Below, piece after piece: positions 18,848-27,578 of a stretch of 64,000 bases of DNA (positions are counted from its first letter, which is position 1; the number at the start of each line of letters is the position of its first letter). A model generated the notes under the pieces. The model did not search any database. It saw only the letters and a list, made by a program, of their open reading frames with translations, and was not told where the DNA came from. The position numbers and the translations under genes were made by a program. The stretch comes from Marispirochaeta sp964554875 (GTDB taxonomy: Bacteria > Spirochaetota > Spirochaetia > JC444 > Marispirochaetaceae), in NCBI GenBank assembly GCA_964554875.1, contig CAZKQJ010000027.1:1-64000 (forward strand). The letters are read 5' to 3'.

Positions 18848-20071
18848 TCAGTCCAGGTATACCGCTGATACCGGGATTCCCCCGTTGGTAAAGCGTATTT
18901 TATGGAAAAAAGCCTCCCGGGGGAAAAGCTTTGCTTCCAGGGAACGGGGAAGGATAACGAGTGCGGAGCATCCTGTCTCTTGTATTCTGTCGAAGAGCTT
19001 TCCAAAAAGCGGCGCCCCGCCCTCCGCTAAACGCTCGCCGTAGGGCGGGTTGCAGATGATCAGTGATCCGCTGCTGAAAATCCTGTCCAGGGAGGTACCG
19101 AAGGCGTCGGCATTATCGAATCCGATGTCCAGCCCCGCCGTCGCGCTGTTCGTCCCGGCAATCGCCAGCATTTCCGGCGAGATGTCCGAGCCGCTGACCC
19201 TGCACTCCGGCGGCTCAGCGGGGGAGTGCTCAGCCTTTTTCCTGATGTGTTCGAAGGCGGCTGCGCGAAAGTGGGGCTGCTGCATAAAGAGGAACTCCCG
19301 TGCTGTTCCGGGACCGACTCCCCGACGCAGCATCTCCGCTTCGATGGGGATGGTTCCGGAGCCGCAGAAGGGATCATGGATCCTTTTGGGCCAGGGTGCT
19401 TCCGGGTGCCTGTTCCGCCAGATTTCCAGGGCCCGGAGGATGAGTCCTGCGGCCAGGGTTTCCCGCAAGGGGGCTGCCCCCTGCCGCAGCCGGTAGCCCC
19501 GTTTGTGGAGGTGCTCTCCGCTCAGGTCGATCCGCAGTTCTACCCGGTTGTTTTCCACAACTACCCGGAGACGCTGACAGGGCTTCTCGTCTCCTGCACC
19601 TTTCGCCTTCGGCGAATTCCCTCCCGCCTCAATAAAGCGCCTTTGTACAGCCGCCATAAGGGTCTCTGCGGTGTCCCCTTCGTGCTCGAGCCGGCTGTGG
19701 CGTACCCGGGCGGAGATATCCAGGGGAATTCGGGGGGTGAGAAGGAGTTCCCAGGGGAGGGCTGCTGCCCTGCGGAAGAGCTCTTCCCTGGCACCTGCCT
19801 TGAAGCGGTCCGGGCAGAGCCATATCCTGGAGGCGCTTCGCAGCATCAGATGGGCCCGGTAGGCATGTTCGAGTCTGCCGGTAAAATAGATCCCCTGCTC
19901 CGTCTCTTCGGTTATATCAAGTCTTTCCCCCTGCATCTCTCCGCTGCAGACGGCCCGGAGCTGAGGCGCCTGGGTCACCAGGAAGCGGTGATCCTTCGCC
20001 CAGATGTGCCGTTTTATGCGTTTATCAAGCGCCATGGATACAGTGAACACCGCTTTCAGGCTGCCTGTCAT
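18848..20071 (-). CDS. THUMP-domain class I RNA methyltransferase (RlmL/TrmN6-like)
   Basis: The 407-residue protein has an N-terminal ferredoxin-like/THUMP part (about 20-165; EHAYRAHLMLRSASRIWL) and a Rossmann methyltransferase part with RIHDPFCGSGTIPIEAEM (SAM loop), SGSDISPEMLAIA and the N6/N2-methylation signature IICNPPYGERL. This is the YcbY N-half/RlmL family, which makes m2G in 23S rRNA. No SD is obvious at ATG 20071; the ATG 12 codons further in is an alternative start. Its upstream region is shared with the divergent catabolic operon promoter. Confidence 0.87.
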   Translation of the reverse strand: MTGSLKAVFTVSMALDKRIKRHIWAKDHRFLVTQAPQLRAVCSGEMQGERLDITEETEQGIYFTGRLEHAYRAHLMLRSASRIWLCPDRFKAGAREELFRRAAALPWELLLTPRIPLDISARVRHSRLEHEGDTAETLMAAVQRRFIEAGGNSPKAKGAGDEKPCQRLRVVVENNRVELRIDLSGEHLHKRGYRLRQGAAPLRETLAAGLILRALEIWRNRHPEAPWPKRIHDPFCGSGTIPIEAEMLRRGVGPGTAREFLFMQQPHFRAAAFEHIRKKAEHSPAEPPECRVSGSDISPEMLAIAGTNSATAGLDIGFDNADAFGTSLDRIFSSGSLIICNPPYGERLAEGGAPLFGKLFDRIQETGCSALVILPRSLEAKLFPREAFFHKIRFTNGGIPVSAVYLD

Positions 20072-20110
20072 CCCCCCGGGACGATTTACTTAAAAAATTG
20101 AAGGTAAAAT

Positions 20111-20139
20111 TTGACACTACCGCAAACGTTTGCTAAACT
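20111..20139 (+). promoter_or_regulatory. Promoter of the glycyl radical enzyme operon
   Basis: TTGACA (20111-20116), an exact 17-base spacer and TAAACT (20134-20139) form a near-consensus sigma70 promoter. The spacer contains a complete LacI-type operator, so a bound repressor would block polymerase directly. Confidence 0.75.
20122..20133. promoter_or_regulatory. LacI-family operator 1, inside the promoter spacer
   Basis: GCAAACGTTTGC is a perfect 12-base palindrome with the central CG typical of LacI/GalR operators. It fills the spacer between the -35 and -10 elements. The likely ligand protein is the LacI-family regulator encoded at 26517-27518 in the same operon. Confidence 0.75.
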
Positions 20140-20153
20140 AGAAAAAAGATATG

Positions 20154-20165
20154 GCAAACGTTTGC
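20154..20165. promoter_or_regulatory. LacI-family operator 2, just past the transcription start
   Basis: An identical second copy of GCAAACGTTTGC is centred 32 bases after the first, about three helical turns, so two dimers could bind the same face of the DNA. It lies in the early transcribed region. Confidence 0.75.
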
Positions 20166-20196
20166 GATATGATATCAGACTAATACCGGACGGATA

Positions 20197-21111
20197 ATGG
20201 AAGCTGCGGGGATGGTTTTCGACATACAGCGATTTTCTCTTCACGATGGTCCCGGAATCAGGACTCTGGTTTTCCTGAAGGGCTGTCCTTTATCCTGTCT
20301 GTGGTGCTGTAATCCTGAATCCCAGGCGGTTTATCCGCAGATCGGGTATGACCCGCAGAAGTGCATTTCCTGTAAGCTCTGCATGGAAGCCTGACCCCTG
20401 GATGCGATTTCCGTTGATCAGCAGGGGCAGCGACGTTTTGCACTAAAGGTCTGCGCAGAATGTCCTGAGCAGCCCTGCGCCAATGCCTGTCCTGCGGGGG
20501 CTATTGAACGCTTCGGCAGGAAGATGCGGGTTACGGAAGTTGTCGCCCAGGTAAGCAGGGATGAACTGTTTTACCGGAAATCCGGCGGCGGAGTTACGCT
20601 TTCAGGAGGGGAACCGCTGATCCAGCCGGATTTCAGCTACGCGATTCTGAAGGAGTGCAGGACTCTGGGCTATTCAACGGCGATAGAAACTTCAGGTTAC
20701 TGCCGGGGTGACGATCTGGACCGGGTGGCGGAGGTTTGCGATCTGTTTCTCTTCGATATCAAACACTTGGACAGCGAAAAGCATGCAAGATTTACCGGAG
20801 TGGATACACGCCTTATTCAGGAGAACTTTGAGCGTCTTTGCAGCAGTCATTCAAATGTCACAATACGCATCCCGCTTATTCCGGGATTCAACAACGATAA
20901 AGATACCCTGGAAGGAATTGCTGATTTTGCCCTTCATCATCGCATTCCTGCTGTTCACCTTTTGCCCTATCACCGGCTGGGGAGATCCAAGTATGAGCGG
21001 CTTTCCATGCCCTATAAGGCCGAAGATTTTCCCCTGCTTTCGGACGGGGAAATAGAAGAGGCCAGGAAGGTTATGGAAGAAAAGGGAGTCCGGGTAAGCC
21101 TGGGAGCTTAG
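20197..21111 (+). CDS. Glycyl radical enzyme activase with in-frame TGA (candidate selenoprotein)
   Basis: This radical SAM enzyme would place the radical on the adjacent glycyl radical enzyme. Read through one TGA (20392-20394, codon 66) it is 304 residues. Visible parts are FDIQRFSLHDGPGIRT, the radical SAM cluster CPLSCLWC (Cys30, 34, 37), a ferredoxin-like insert, and GGGVTLSGGEPL. The insert has CISCKLCMEA-TGA-PLDAI and then CAECPEQPCANACPAGAI. The TGA falls exactly on the fourth Cys of the first CxxCxxCxxxCP motif. Both sides keep one frame and all family motifs, with no other damage, so a Sec codon is more attractive than a nonsense mutation, though a mutation or sequence error remains possible. 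The start may be ATG 20197 or ATG 20212; ribosome sites are weak at both. Confidence 0.85.
20395..20427 (+). promoter_or_regulatory. SECIS-like hairpin directly after the in-frame TGA
   Basis: CCCCTG (20395-20400) begins at the base after the TGA and pairs perfectly with CAGGGG (20422-20427). Inside, GAT can pair with ATC across a two-base bulge, and CGA with TTG, leaving a small loop (TTTCCG) 14-19 bases from the TGA. Position and shape resemble bacterial SECIS elements, which sit within the coding region just after UGA; the loop does not match the E. coli fdhF loop sequence, so this is a candidate only. Confidence 0.45.
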
Positions 21112-21121
21112 GAGGAGCTGT

Positions 21122-23485
21122 ATGGGAATCAGTAAACGTGGTCAGCGTCTGAAGGATCAGGTAGTCAGCTGTACTCCTTCCATTTCCGCCGAGCGCGCGG
21201 AGATTGTAACCCGTTCATATAAGATATATGGATACGAGGATCCTCTGATTCTGCGCGCCAGAGCACTGGCAGATATCCTTGATAATAAAAGTCTCTATCT
21301 GCTGGAAGGAGATCTCCTGGCGGGAAATCAGGCCCCCCGGCCCCGCTGTGCCGAGATTTTTCCGGAATTCTCCACCCGCTGGATCCTGAAGGAGCTCGAT
21401 GATTTCGAAAAACGGGATTCGGATATTTTTACCATTGATGAAGAGACCAAGCGGAGTCTGCGGGATGTTCTTCCCTGGTGGGAGGGCAGGTGTGTCCAGG
21501 ACAGGGTTCTGCAGATGCTGCCTCCTGAAATCGAGTCGGCCAACCGGGAGCTGGTTTTTATCCTGACCTCCCTGTCCAGCGGTGTCGGACATATCGCCGT
21601 CGATTATGAACGCTGCATCCGCTACGGTCTGCGAAGGATAATCGATGATTCAACCCGCCTGGAAGCTGCGCTGAACACAGATACGCAGGCTGCAATCGAA
21701 AAGAGGAATTTTTTCCGGGCGGTACGGATTGTCTGTGAAGCCCTTATCCGATTTGCACGACGCTGCAGCAGCTATGCACAGGAACTGGCTAAGGAAGAGA
21801 AGAATCCGGAACGCCGGAAGGAGCTCTCGGGAATAGCTGAGATTTGTTCAAGGATACCTGAGGAGCCTGCCCGGTCCTTCCACGAAGCCCTGCAGTCCTT
21901 CTGGTTTGTTCATCTTGTTCTCCAGATCGAATCGAACGGGCACAGTATTTCTCCCGGAAGGTTTGACCAGTACATGTATCCCTGGTATCGCAGTGACCTC
22001 GACGCCGGTCTTCTTAAGCGGGACCGGGCGAAGGAGCTGATGGAGAACCTCTGGATAAAGATGAACGAGCTGATAAAGCTGCGGGACCTGACGGGTTCAA
22101 AAGCCTTCGGCGGTTATCCCCTCTTTCAGAACCTGATCGTCGGTGGCGTGGATGAATACGGCAGGGATGCCTCCAACGAACTCTCCTACCTGTGCATGGA
22201 GCTTACCCGTGAACTGAAACTTCCCCAGCCCTCCTTTTCGGTGCGATGGCACGCCGGGACGCCCCGCCGCTTTATGGTGGAAGCTGCATCGGTGGTAAAA
22301 GGCGGTTTCGGCATGCCTGCTTTCTTTAACGATGAAGTCATCATCCCCATGATGCTCGATATGGGATACAGCTTCGATGAGGCGCGGAATTACGCCGAGG
22401 TGGGCTGCGTCGAGCCCCAGGCTGCGGGCACTACCGAGGGCTATTATCCCTCCGGCTTTATGAACCTGAGCAAGGTCCTGGAACTGACCCTGAACAACGG
22501 CGTGAATCCCTTGACAGGGAACCGCATCGGGATTCAGACCGGGGAGGGTTTCGACAACTTCGCCGATTTCTACGAGGCTTATCTGAGCCAGCTGGGCTAT
22601 TTCTGCGATCTGATGGCGGATGCCATTAACTGCATAGATTCCGTGCAGGGACGGTATGTTCCCACTCCCTTCAGTTCCTGTTTTGTTGATGACTGCCTGG
22701 AATCCGGTACGGATGTTCGCAGAGGCGGGGCACGGTATAACTTTTCCTCGCCCAACGTAGTGGCCCTCGCGAACGTTGCCGACGCACTCATGGTAATGAA
22801 AGAAGCGGTCTTTAAAGAGCATAGGGTCTCATACGACGGCCTGATTCAGATTCTCCGGGATAATTTTGAAGGAAACGAGGTCCTTCGTCAGCGTTTCCTG
22901 AAGGACTATCCGAAATACGGAAATGATAATGACGAAGTGGATTCCTTTGCCCGGGATATATCCCTGTTTCTGGATACGCGCTTCCGGAGACGTAAGAATG
23001 TCCGGGGCGGCTGCTTTTTTGTGGGACTTCAGAGCATCTCCGCCCATGCCCTCTTTGTTAACTCCCTGGGTGCCACCCCCGACGGCAGGAAAATGGAAAT
23101 GCTCCTGGCCGACGGCGGCTGTTCTCCCGCCCAGGGCCGGGACAGGCTGGGCCCCACGGCGATAGCCTGTTCCGTTGCAAAGATCGATCACTTCAAGGTA
23201 CCCAACGGGACCCTTCTGAATATTAAGCTTAACCCTTCCCTGCTGGAGACAGCCGATGGTATTCAGCATCTCATAACGCTTATCGAAAGCTATTTTACCA
23301 TGAAGGGGCAGCATGTTCAGTTCAACGTTGTAAGCGCGGATGTCCTGCGGGCAGCGCAGAAGTCTCCGGAGGAGTATGGAGATCTTGTGGTACGGGTCGC
23401 CGGATTCAGCGTCTATTTTGTCTCCATCGACCGGATTCTGCAGGAGGATATTATCCAGCGCACGGAACAGTCCTCTTTTGTCTAA
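21122..23485 (+). CDS. Glycyl radical enzyme of the dehydratase/lyase type
   Basis: The 787-residue enzyme belongs to the pyruvate formate-lyase superfamily. It has the thiyl-radical/acid motif VGCVEP (Cys429, Glu431), which is found in diol and glycerol dehydratases, choline lyase and related C-O, C-N and C-S lyases but not in pyruvate formate-lyase itself. The C-terminal radical loop is VRVAGFSVYFVS with Gly761 as the predicted radical site. AGGAGG precedes the ATG, ten bases after the activase. The TRAP importer in the operon points to an anionic substrate such as a hydroxy acid or a sulfonate. The exact substrate cannot be named from motifs alone. It is oxygen-sensitive and cytoplasmic. 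Confidence 0.93.
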   Translation: MGISKRGQRLKDQVVSCTPSISAERAEIVTRSYKIYGYEDPLILRARALADILDNKSLYLLEGDLLAGNQAPRPRCAEIFPEFSTRWILKELDDFEKRDSDIFTIDEETKRSLRDVLPWWEGRCVQDRVLQMLPPEIESANRELVFILTSLSSGVGHIAVDYERCIRYGLRRIIDDSTRLEAALNTDTQAAIEKRNFFRAVRIVCEALIRFARRCSSYAQELAKEEKNPERRKELSGIAEICSRIPEEPARSFHEALQSFWFVHLVLQIESNGHSISPGRFDQYMYPWYRSDLDAGLLKRDRAKELMENLWIKMNELIKLRDLTGSKAFGGYPLFQNLIVGGVDEYGRDASNELSYLCMELTRELKLPQPSFSVRWHAGTPRRFMVEAASVVKGGFGMPAFFNDEVIIPMMLDMGYSFDEARNYAEVGCVEPQAAGTTEGYYPSGFMNLSKVLELTLNNGVNPLTGNRIGIQTGEGFDNFADFYEAYLSQLGYFCDLMADAINCIDSVQGRYVPTPFSSCFVDDCLESGTDVRRGGARYNFSSPNVVALANVADALMVMKEAVFKEHRVSYDGLIQILRDNFEGNEVLRQRFLKDYPKYGNDNDEVDSFARDISLFLDTRFRRRKNVRGGCFFVGLQSISAHALFVNSLGATPDGRKMEMLLADGGCSPAQGRDRLGPTAIACSVAKIDHFKVPNGTLLNIKLNPSLLETADGIQHLITLIESYFTMKGQHVQFNVVSADVLRAAQKSPEEYGDLVVRVAGFSVYFVSIDRILQEDIIQRTEQSSFV

Positions 23486-23493
23486 AGAGGACT
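23469..23493 (+). other. Hairpin at the end of the glycyl radical enzyme gene
   Basis: AGTCCTCTTT and AAAGAGGACT form a perfect 10-bp stem with a five-base loop; the stop codon of the enzyme gene lies in the 3' arm. No T-run follows, so it is more likely a processing or stabilising structure before dctP than a terminator. Confidence 0.5.
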
Positions 23494-23558
23494 CAGGTTA
23501 AGGATGTAAGTAAAGCCTGCGCGTTGCGGGGGCTGTAAATATTTTTTTGGAGGTTTGT

Positions 23559-24581
23559 ATGAAACGGATTACAGTGATGCTTCTTCTGGTCTGTCTGACG
23601 GCGGGTTTCGCCTTTGCAGGAGGACAGGGAGACGGCGCTTCGGATGCGGGAAAGGGCACCGATGTTATCAAGATGACCATGGCGACCAGCCAGCCCCCGG
23701 AGGGCGGTTTCATGGGCGAGATGCCCTTCAAGCTGGCAGAGTATCTGAAGGAAGAATCCGGCGGCAGAATTGAGCTTACGGTACACCATTCCGGTTCCCT
23801 GAGTTCCAACGAACGGGAGCTGCTCGAGATGGCCCAGGCAGGTACCGTCGATTTTGCCATGGGAGCGACCACATATGTTCTCGGATGGTCCGACTCTTTC
23901 AAGATCTTTGATCTTCCGTTCCTTTTCGACAGCGTCGACCATTTTGACAGAGTCGTTTTCGGCGAGGTGGGAGACATTCTCCGGGAAGAGTGTCTGGATG
24001 ACAATGTTGTACTTCTGGGACAGATTATTCCCGGTTTCCGCAGCATTTTTACCGCAAAAAAAGAGATAAGGGGCATAGATGACCTTAAAGGATTAAAAAT
24101 CCGCAGCATGGAGAGTCCTGTGTATGTCGAGATGTTCAAACGTCTCGGAATGCTGCCGACTCCCATGCCCTCTTCCGAGCTGTACACATCGCTGCAGACC
24201 GGTGTAGTTGATGCCGGCGAGAACGACCCTGCCAGTGTTGTCAGCTGGGGCTGGATCGACGTCATTAAATACTACATGCTCAACAGGCACACCCTGAGCT
24301 CCAACGCGCTGTTTATCGGCAAAGCCCGTTTTGACTCCCTGTCGCCCGATCTTCAGGACGCTGTAATGAGGGCTTCCGAGCGGGCAGTCCGCTACCAGTT
24401 CGATTATATCCAGGGTGCCTGGGAAGACTCCATGAAAAAGATCCGCGACAAGGGAATAACCGTCGTGGAACTGAGTGATGCCGAGCTGAAGAAATTCCGC
24501 GATCGGGTTGCTCCCATGGTTGATGAGTATGCCCTGGAGATCCGCAACAATCTGGTACAGAAAGTCATAGACGCCAGATAA
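23559..24581 (+). CDS. dctP: TRAP transporter solute-binding protein DctP
   Basis: This periplasmic binding protein delivers the substrate to the DctQM membrane part. It has a signal peptide (MKRITVMLLLVCLTAGFAFA) and the DctP fold with the conserved stretch FTAKKEIRGIDDLKGLKIR, whose arginine usually contacts a carboxylate. ATG 23559 is chosen because GGAGG precedes it. At 340 residues the length is normal. The mRNA segment is flanked by two strong hairpins, which fits higher expression of the binding protein than of the membrane subunits. Confidence 0.93.
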   Translation: MKRITVMLLLVCLTAGFAFAGGQGDGASDAGKGTDVIKMTMATSQPPEGGFMGEMPFKLAEYLKEESGGRIELTVHHSGSLSSNERELLEMAQAGTVDFAMGATTYVLGWSDSFKIFDLPFLFDSVDHFDRVVFGEVGDILREECLDDNVVLLGQIIPGFRSIFTAKKEIRGIDDLKGLKIRSMESPVYVEMFKRLGMLPTPMPSSELYTSLQTGVVDAGENDPASVVSWGWIDVIKYYMLNRHTLSSNALFIGKARFDSLSPDLQDAVMRASERAVRYQFDYIQGAWEDSMKKIRDKGITVVELSDAELKKFRDRVAPMVDEYALEIRNNLVQKVIDAR

Positions 24582-24600
24582 ATATAAAAATCTGATATAT

Positions 24601-24634
24601 GTACTGTCTTCCGGCTTATTCCGGAAGACAGTAC
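24601..24634 (+). other. Strong hairpin between dctP and dctQ
   Basis: GTACTGTCTTCCGG and CCGGAAGACAGTAC form a perfect 14-bp stem with a six-base loop. No T-run follows and the operon continues, so this looks like a 3'-protecting or partial-termination element that lets dctP be made in excess. Confidence 0.65.
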
Positions 24635-24665
24635 CAATCCTGTATGCAAGAGAAGAGGCCCATGT

Positions 24666-25187
24666 ATGTTGAACAGGAATCCGCTGAGAAAGACATTCAG
24701 CGTATTGAATAAAATCATCGAGGTGACATCGGTTGTTATTCTCGTACTCGTGAGCCTGGTGGTTTTTTACTCGGTTTTGCTGCGCTACGTGTTTAAGAGT
24801 CCCCTCGCCTGGTCGGAAGAGGTAGCGAGATACATGTTTATCTGGATGGTATTCCTCGGCTTTTCCATAGCGGAAAAGAGCGGCGACCATTTCCGGATTG
24901 AAGTATTTATTGAAATGGTAACTCCGAAGGTCCGGCTTATTATTGAAATATTCCTCAATATACTTATTTTCTATGCTCTGTTCGTGTTGTTCCAGGAAGG
25001 AATGAACTATTACCAGCAGGGGAAAAGCGGCTTATCCACTATCCTCGAGATGCCGCTGAACTATATCTACATCGCTCTGCCGATATCCATGGTTCTGACC
25101 TTTCTGAACAGACTTGATACCGCACAAAAACAAATACGCGAACTCCTGTCCCAAATCAAGGACAAAGTGGAAACGCAAAATGACTAG
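24666..25187 (+). CDS. dctQ: TRAP transporter small membrane subunit DctQ
   Basis: The 173-residue protein has four predicted membrane helices and the DctQ signature around LAWSEEVARYMFIWMVFLG. It forms the transport complex with DctM. It follows dctP after the intergenic hairpin and ends 12 bases before dctM. Confidence 0.92.
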   Translation: MLNRNPLRKTFSVLNKIIEVTSVVILVLVSLVVFYSVLLRYVFKSPLAWSEEVARYMFIWMVFLGFSIAEKSGDHFRIEVFIEMVTPKVRLIIEIFLNILIFYALFVLFQEGMNYYQQGKSGLSTILEMPLNYIYIALPISMVLTFLNRLDTAQKQIRELLSQIKDKVETQND

Positions 25188-25199
25188 GAGGGAGGGTAA

Positions 25200-26489
25200 A
25201 TGACGACTGCACTTTTTATACTTTTCGGTTTTTTCGGATTGATGGTTCTGGGAATGCCCATCGGGTATTCCATGCTGGTGACGGCGATATTTACTTTGAA
25301 AACATTTCACGATGCCATACCCCTCTCCATTGTTCCCCAGAGAATCTTCGCGGGTGTAAACAACTTTATTCTGCTGTGTATTCCGTTCTTTATGCTGGCC
25401 GGGGAAATGATGGCCATAACACCGCTTTTTGAAAAGCTGATCAAGCTGTTCAGGGCCTTTCTCGGACATGTAAAAGGCGGACTTTCCCATGTGAATATTG
25501 TGGTCAGCATGTTCTTTGCCGGTATTACCGGTGCGGCGACGGCGGACACCTCGGCTGTCGGCGGGCTCCTGATCCCGGCCATGGAAAAGGACGGCTATAC
25601 CCGCAGTTACGCCACCGCGGTAACTGTAAGCTCCTCCACCATAGGGGTAATCATTCCTCCAAGCAATCTGATGATTGTCGCAGCCCTGGCAACCAGCTCT
25701 TCAGTAGCCGTTCTCTTTATGGCAGGGCTTGTTCCGGGGATCCTCTCCGGTCTGGGACAGCTTGTGGTCAGCCTGATTTACGCCAAACGTAAGGGTTTTC
25801 CCTCCGCCCACCGGATGAGCTGGAGGGACCGGGTGCAGGTATTCTGGGCCGGGATTCCGGCGATAGGTATTCCCGTCATTATTTTCGGCGGAATACTTGG
25901 CGGAGTTTTTACCCCGACAGAAGCCGCAGCCATGACTGTGTTTTACGCGGTAGTTGTGGGAATCTTTCTGCTGCGGAGCTTTCCCTCCTGGGCGGTACTT
26001 TACAAGACCCTGCTCACGGTTGTGCAGCGTCTGGGGGCGGTAATGCTGGCTGTAGGGGCGGCAATGGTACTGGGATGGATTTTTGCCATCGCCCAGATCC
26101 CCTCGGCGATCGGTACATGGATTACTTCAGTAACGACAAATCCGATTCTCATTACAGCGGGAATGCTGGTGACCTTTTTACTTATCGGTACCTTTCTGGA
26201 TCCCCTGCCGGCCATCCTGATCTTTACCCCCATTTTTCTGCCGATTGCTACCCAGATAGGTATGGGGAAGGTCCATTTTACAATAACCATGGTATTTGGT
26301 TTTGTTATAGGATTGATTACGCCTCCTGTGGGGTCCTGTCTGTATGTGGGAGCTGCGATCAGCGGTCTGCGGGTTGAACAGTTTGTAAAGGATCTGGTTC
26401 CTTTCATTATCGCCATCTCGCTTGTTCTGGTGCTGATTGCCTTCTTTCCGCCTATCGTTGAGTTTGTACCGAATCTGTTGTTCGAATAA
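25200..26489 (+). CDS. dctM: TRAP transporter large membrane subunit DctM
   Basis: The 429-residue permease has about twelve membrane helices. The family features are FMLAGEMMAITPLFEKLI, GITGAATADTSAVGGLLIP and TVSSSTIGVIIPPSNLMI. It moves the ligand delivered by DctP using a sodium gradient in characterised relatives. GGAGGG stands ahead of the ATG. The LacI regulator follows 27 bases later. Confidence 0.94.
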   Translation: MTTALFILFGFFGLMVLGMPIGYSMLVTAIFTLKTFHDAIPLSIVPQRIFAGVNNFILLCIPFFMLAGEMMAITPLFEKLIKLFRAFLGHVKGGLSHVNIVVSMFFAGITGAATADTSAVGGLLIPAMEKDGYTRSYATAVTVSSSTIGVIIPPSNLMIVAALATSSSVAVLFMAGLVPGILSGLGQLVVSLIYAKRKGFPSAHRMSWRDRVQVFWAGIPAIGIPVIIFGGILGGVFTPTEAAAMTVFYAVVVGIFLLRSFPSWAVLYKTLLTVVQRLGAVMLAVGAAMVLGWIFAIAQIPSAIGTWITSVTTNPILITAGMLVTFLLIGTFLDPLPAILIFTPIFLPIATQIGMGKVHFTITMVFGFVIGLITPPVGSCLYVGAAISGLRVEQFVKDLVPFIIAISLVLVLIAFFPPIVEFVPNLLFE

Positions 26490-26516
26490 TCAGGCGGAAA
26501 TACAAGGGGCGCTGAC

Positions 26517-27518
26517 ATGGCCAGGGTTACTATAAAAGACATTGCGAAGGAGCTGGGGGTTTCGTACACGACGGTCTCACGGGCCTTGACGAACACGACC
26601 GGGGTAAATGCCCTTACGCGGGAACGCATTGTGGAAGAGGCCCGGCGTATGGGATACCAGCCCAATATCCTGGCCAGGGGCCTTGTCATGCAGCGGACCG
26701 ATACTATCGGTCTGCTGGTGCCGGACATAACAAACCCCTTTTCCGCCGAGGTTGCCCGGGGGGTGGAGAATGCTGCCCAGGAGTTCGGTCTCACCCTGAT
26801 TCTCGGGGACACCAATCATTCCGCCACACAGGAAAGTCAGTACATCAGGCGCCTGACCTCAAACCGTGTTGACGGTTTGCTGGTTATACCTGTTTCTTCT
26901 CAGGCTGAAGCTGATATCAAGGAAGCAGGGACACCGGCGGTGATTCTCAATACGAAGAATACCGACTCTGAGACAAGTTTTGTGACGATAGACCACGAAC
27001 TCGGCGGGTATCTGGCCACAAAACACCTTCTCGAGCTTGGATTCAGACGTGTCGCCATTGTAGGGGGAAAGATAACCTCCGAGGCGTACGAGGACCGCCT
27101 GGTGGGGTATAAAAAGGCTTTACATGATTTCGGGATCCCCTACGACGCTGAGCTGATTTTCAGCGGGCCCGCCTTTTCCAATAGTACCGCTCTGCAAAAG
27201 GCGGTGGCGAAGCTGCAGGCGGAGGGCGGACCGGACGCCTTCTTCGCCACCAACGATGTGATCGCCCTCGATCTTCTGCGTGAATTGAAAGCGCTTCCCC
27301 GCAGGCTGGGGTCCGGAATCGGGGTAATCGGTTTTGATGATATACCCATCGCCTCTTTTCCCGAGATTGAGTTATCCACCATGGCGCAGCCAAAGTATAT
27401 TCTGGGCCGGACGGCGGTAGAGATTCTTGTTCAGAAAATCAATCCCGGCCACGAGAATCCTGCCCAGCACGTTATTCTGCCGCCGGAACTTGTTATACGA
27501 AAAACGATACGAGAGTAA
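26517..27518 (+). CDS. LacI-family transcriptional regulator of the operon
   Basis: The 333-residue protein begins with a LacI helix-turn-helix (VTIKDIAKELGVSYTTVSRAL), hinge helix and a periplasmic-binding-like effector domain (DTIGLLVPDITNPFSAEVARG; GVIGFDDIPIASF). It is encoded inside the operon between dctM and the aldo/keto reductase. The two GCAAACGTTTGC palindromes at the operon promoter are the obvious targets, giving autoregulated, substrate-inducible expression. The effector is probably the imported compound or a product of it. Confidence 0.93.
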   Translation: MARVTIKDIAKELGVSYTTVSRALTNTTGVNALTRERIVEEARRMGYQPNILARGLVMQRTDTIGLLVPDITNPFSAEVARGVENAAQEFGLTLILGDTNHSATQESQYIRRLTSNRVDGLLVIPVSSQAEADIKEAGTPAVILNTKNTDSETSFVTIDHELGGYLATKHLLELGFRRVAIVGGKITSEAYEDRLVGYKKALHDFGIPYDAELIFSGPAFSNSTALQKAVAKLQAEGGPDAFFATNDVIALDLLRELKALPRRLGSGIGVIGFDDIPIASFPEIELSTMAQPKYILGRTAVEILVQKINPGHENPAQHVILPPELVIRKTIRE

Positions 27519-27578
27519 AAAAGAATTTATACCGGCAGTTGATAGAGAATTAATTATTATCATCAGAGGAAGGAATAT

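Noticed and set aside
17407..19005. Long open frame (532 codons) on the minus strand over pbpC
   Set aside because: The plus-strand frame has all PBP catalytic motifs; the antisense frame is a by-product of GC-rich coding DNA.
24601..24634. Rho-independent terminator after dctP
   Set aside because: The stem is perfect but no T-run follows and dctQ and dctM continue the same operon; classed as a stabilising hairpin instead.
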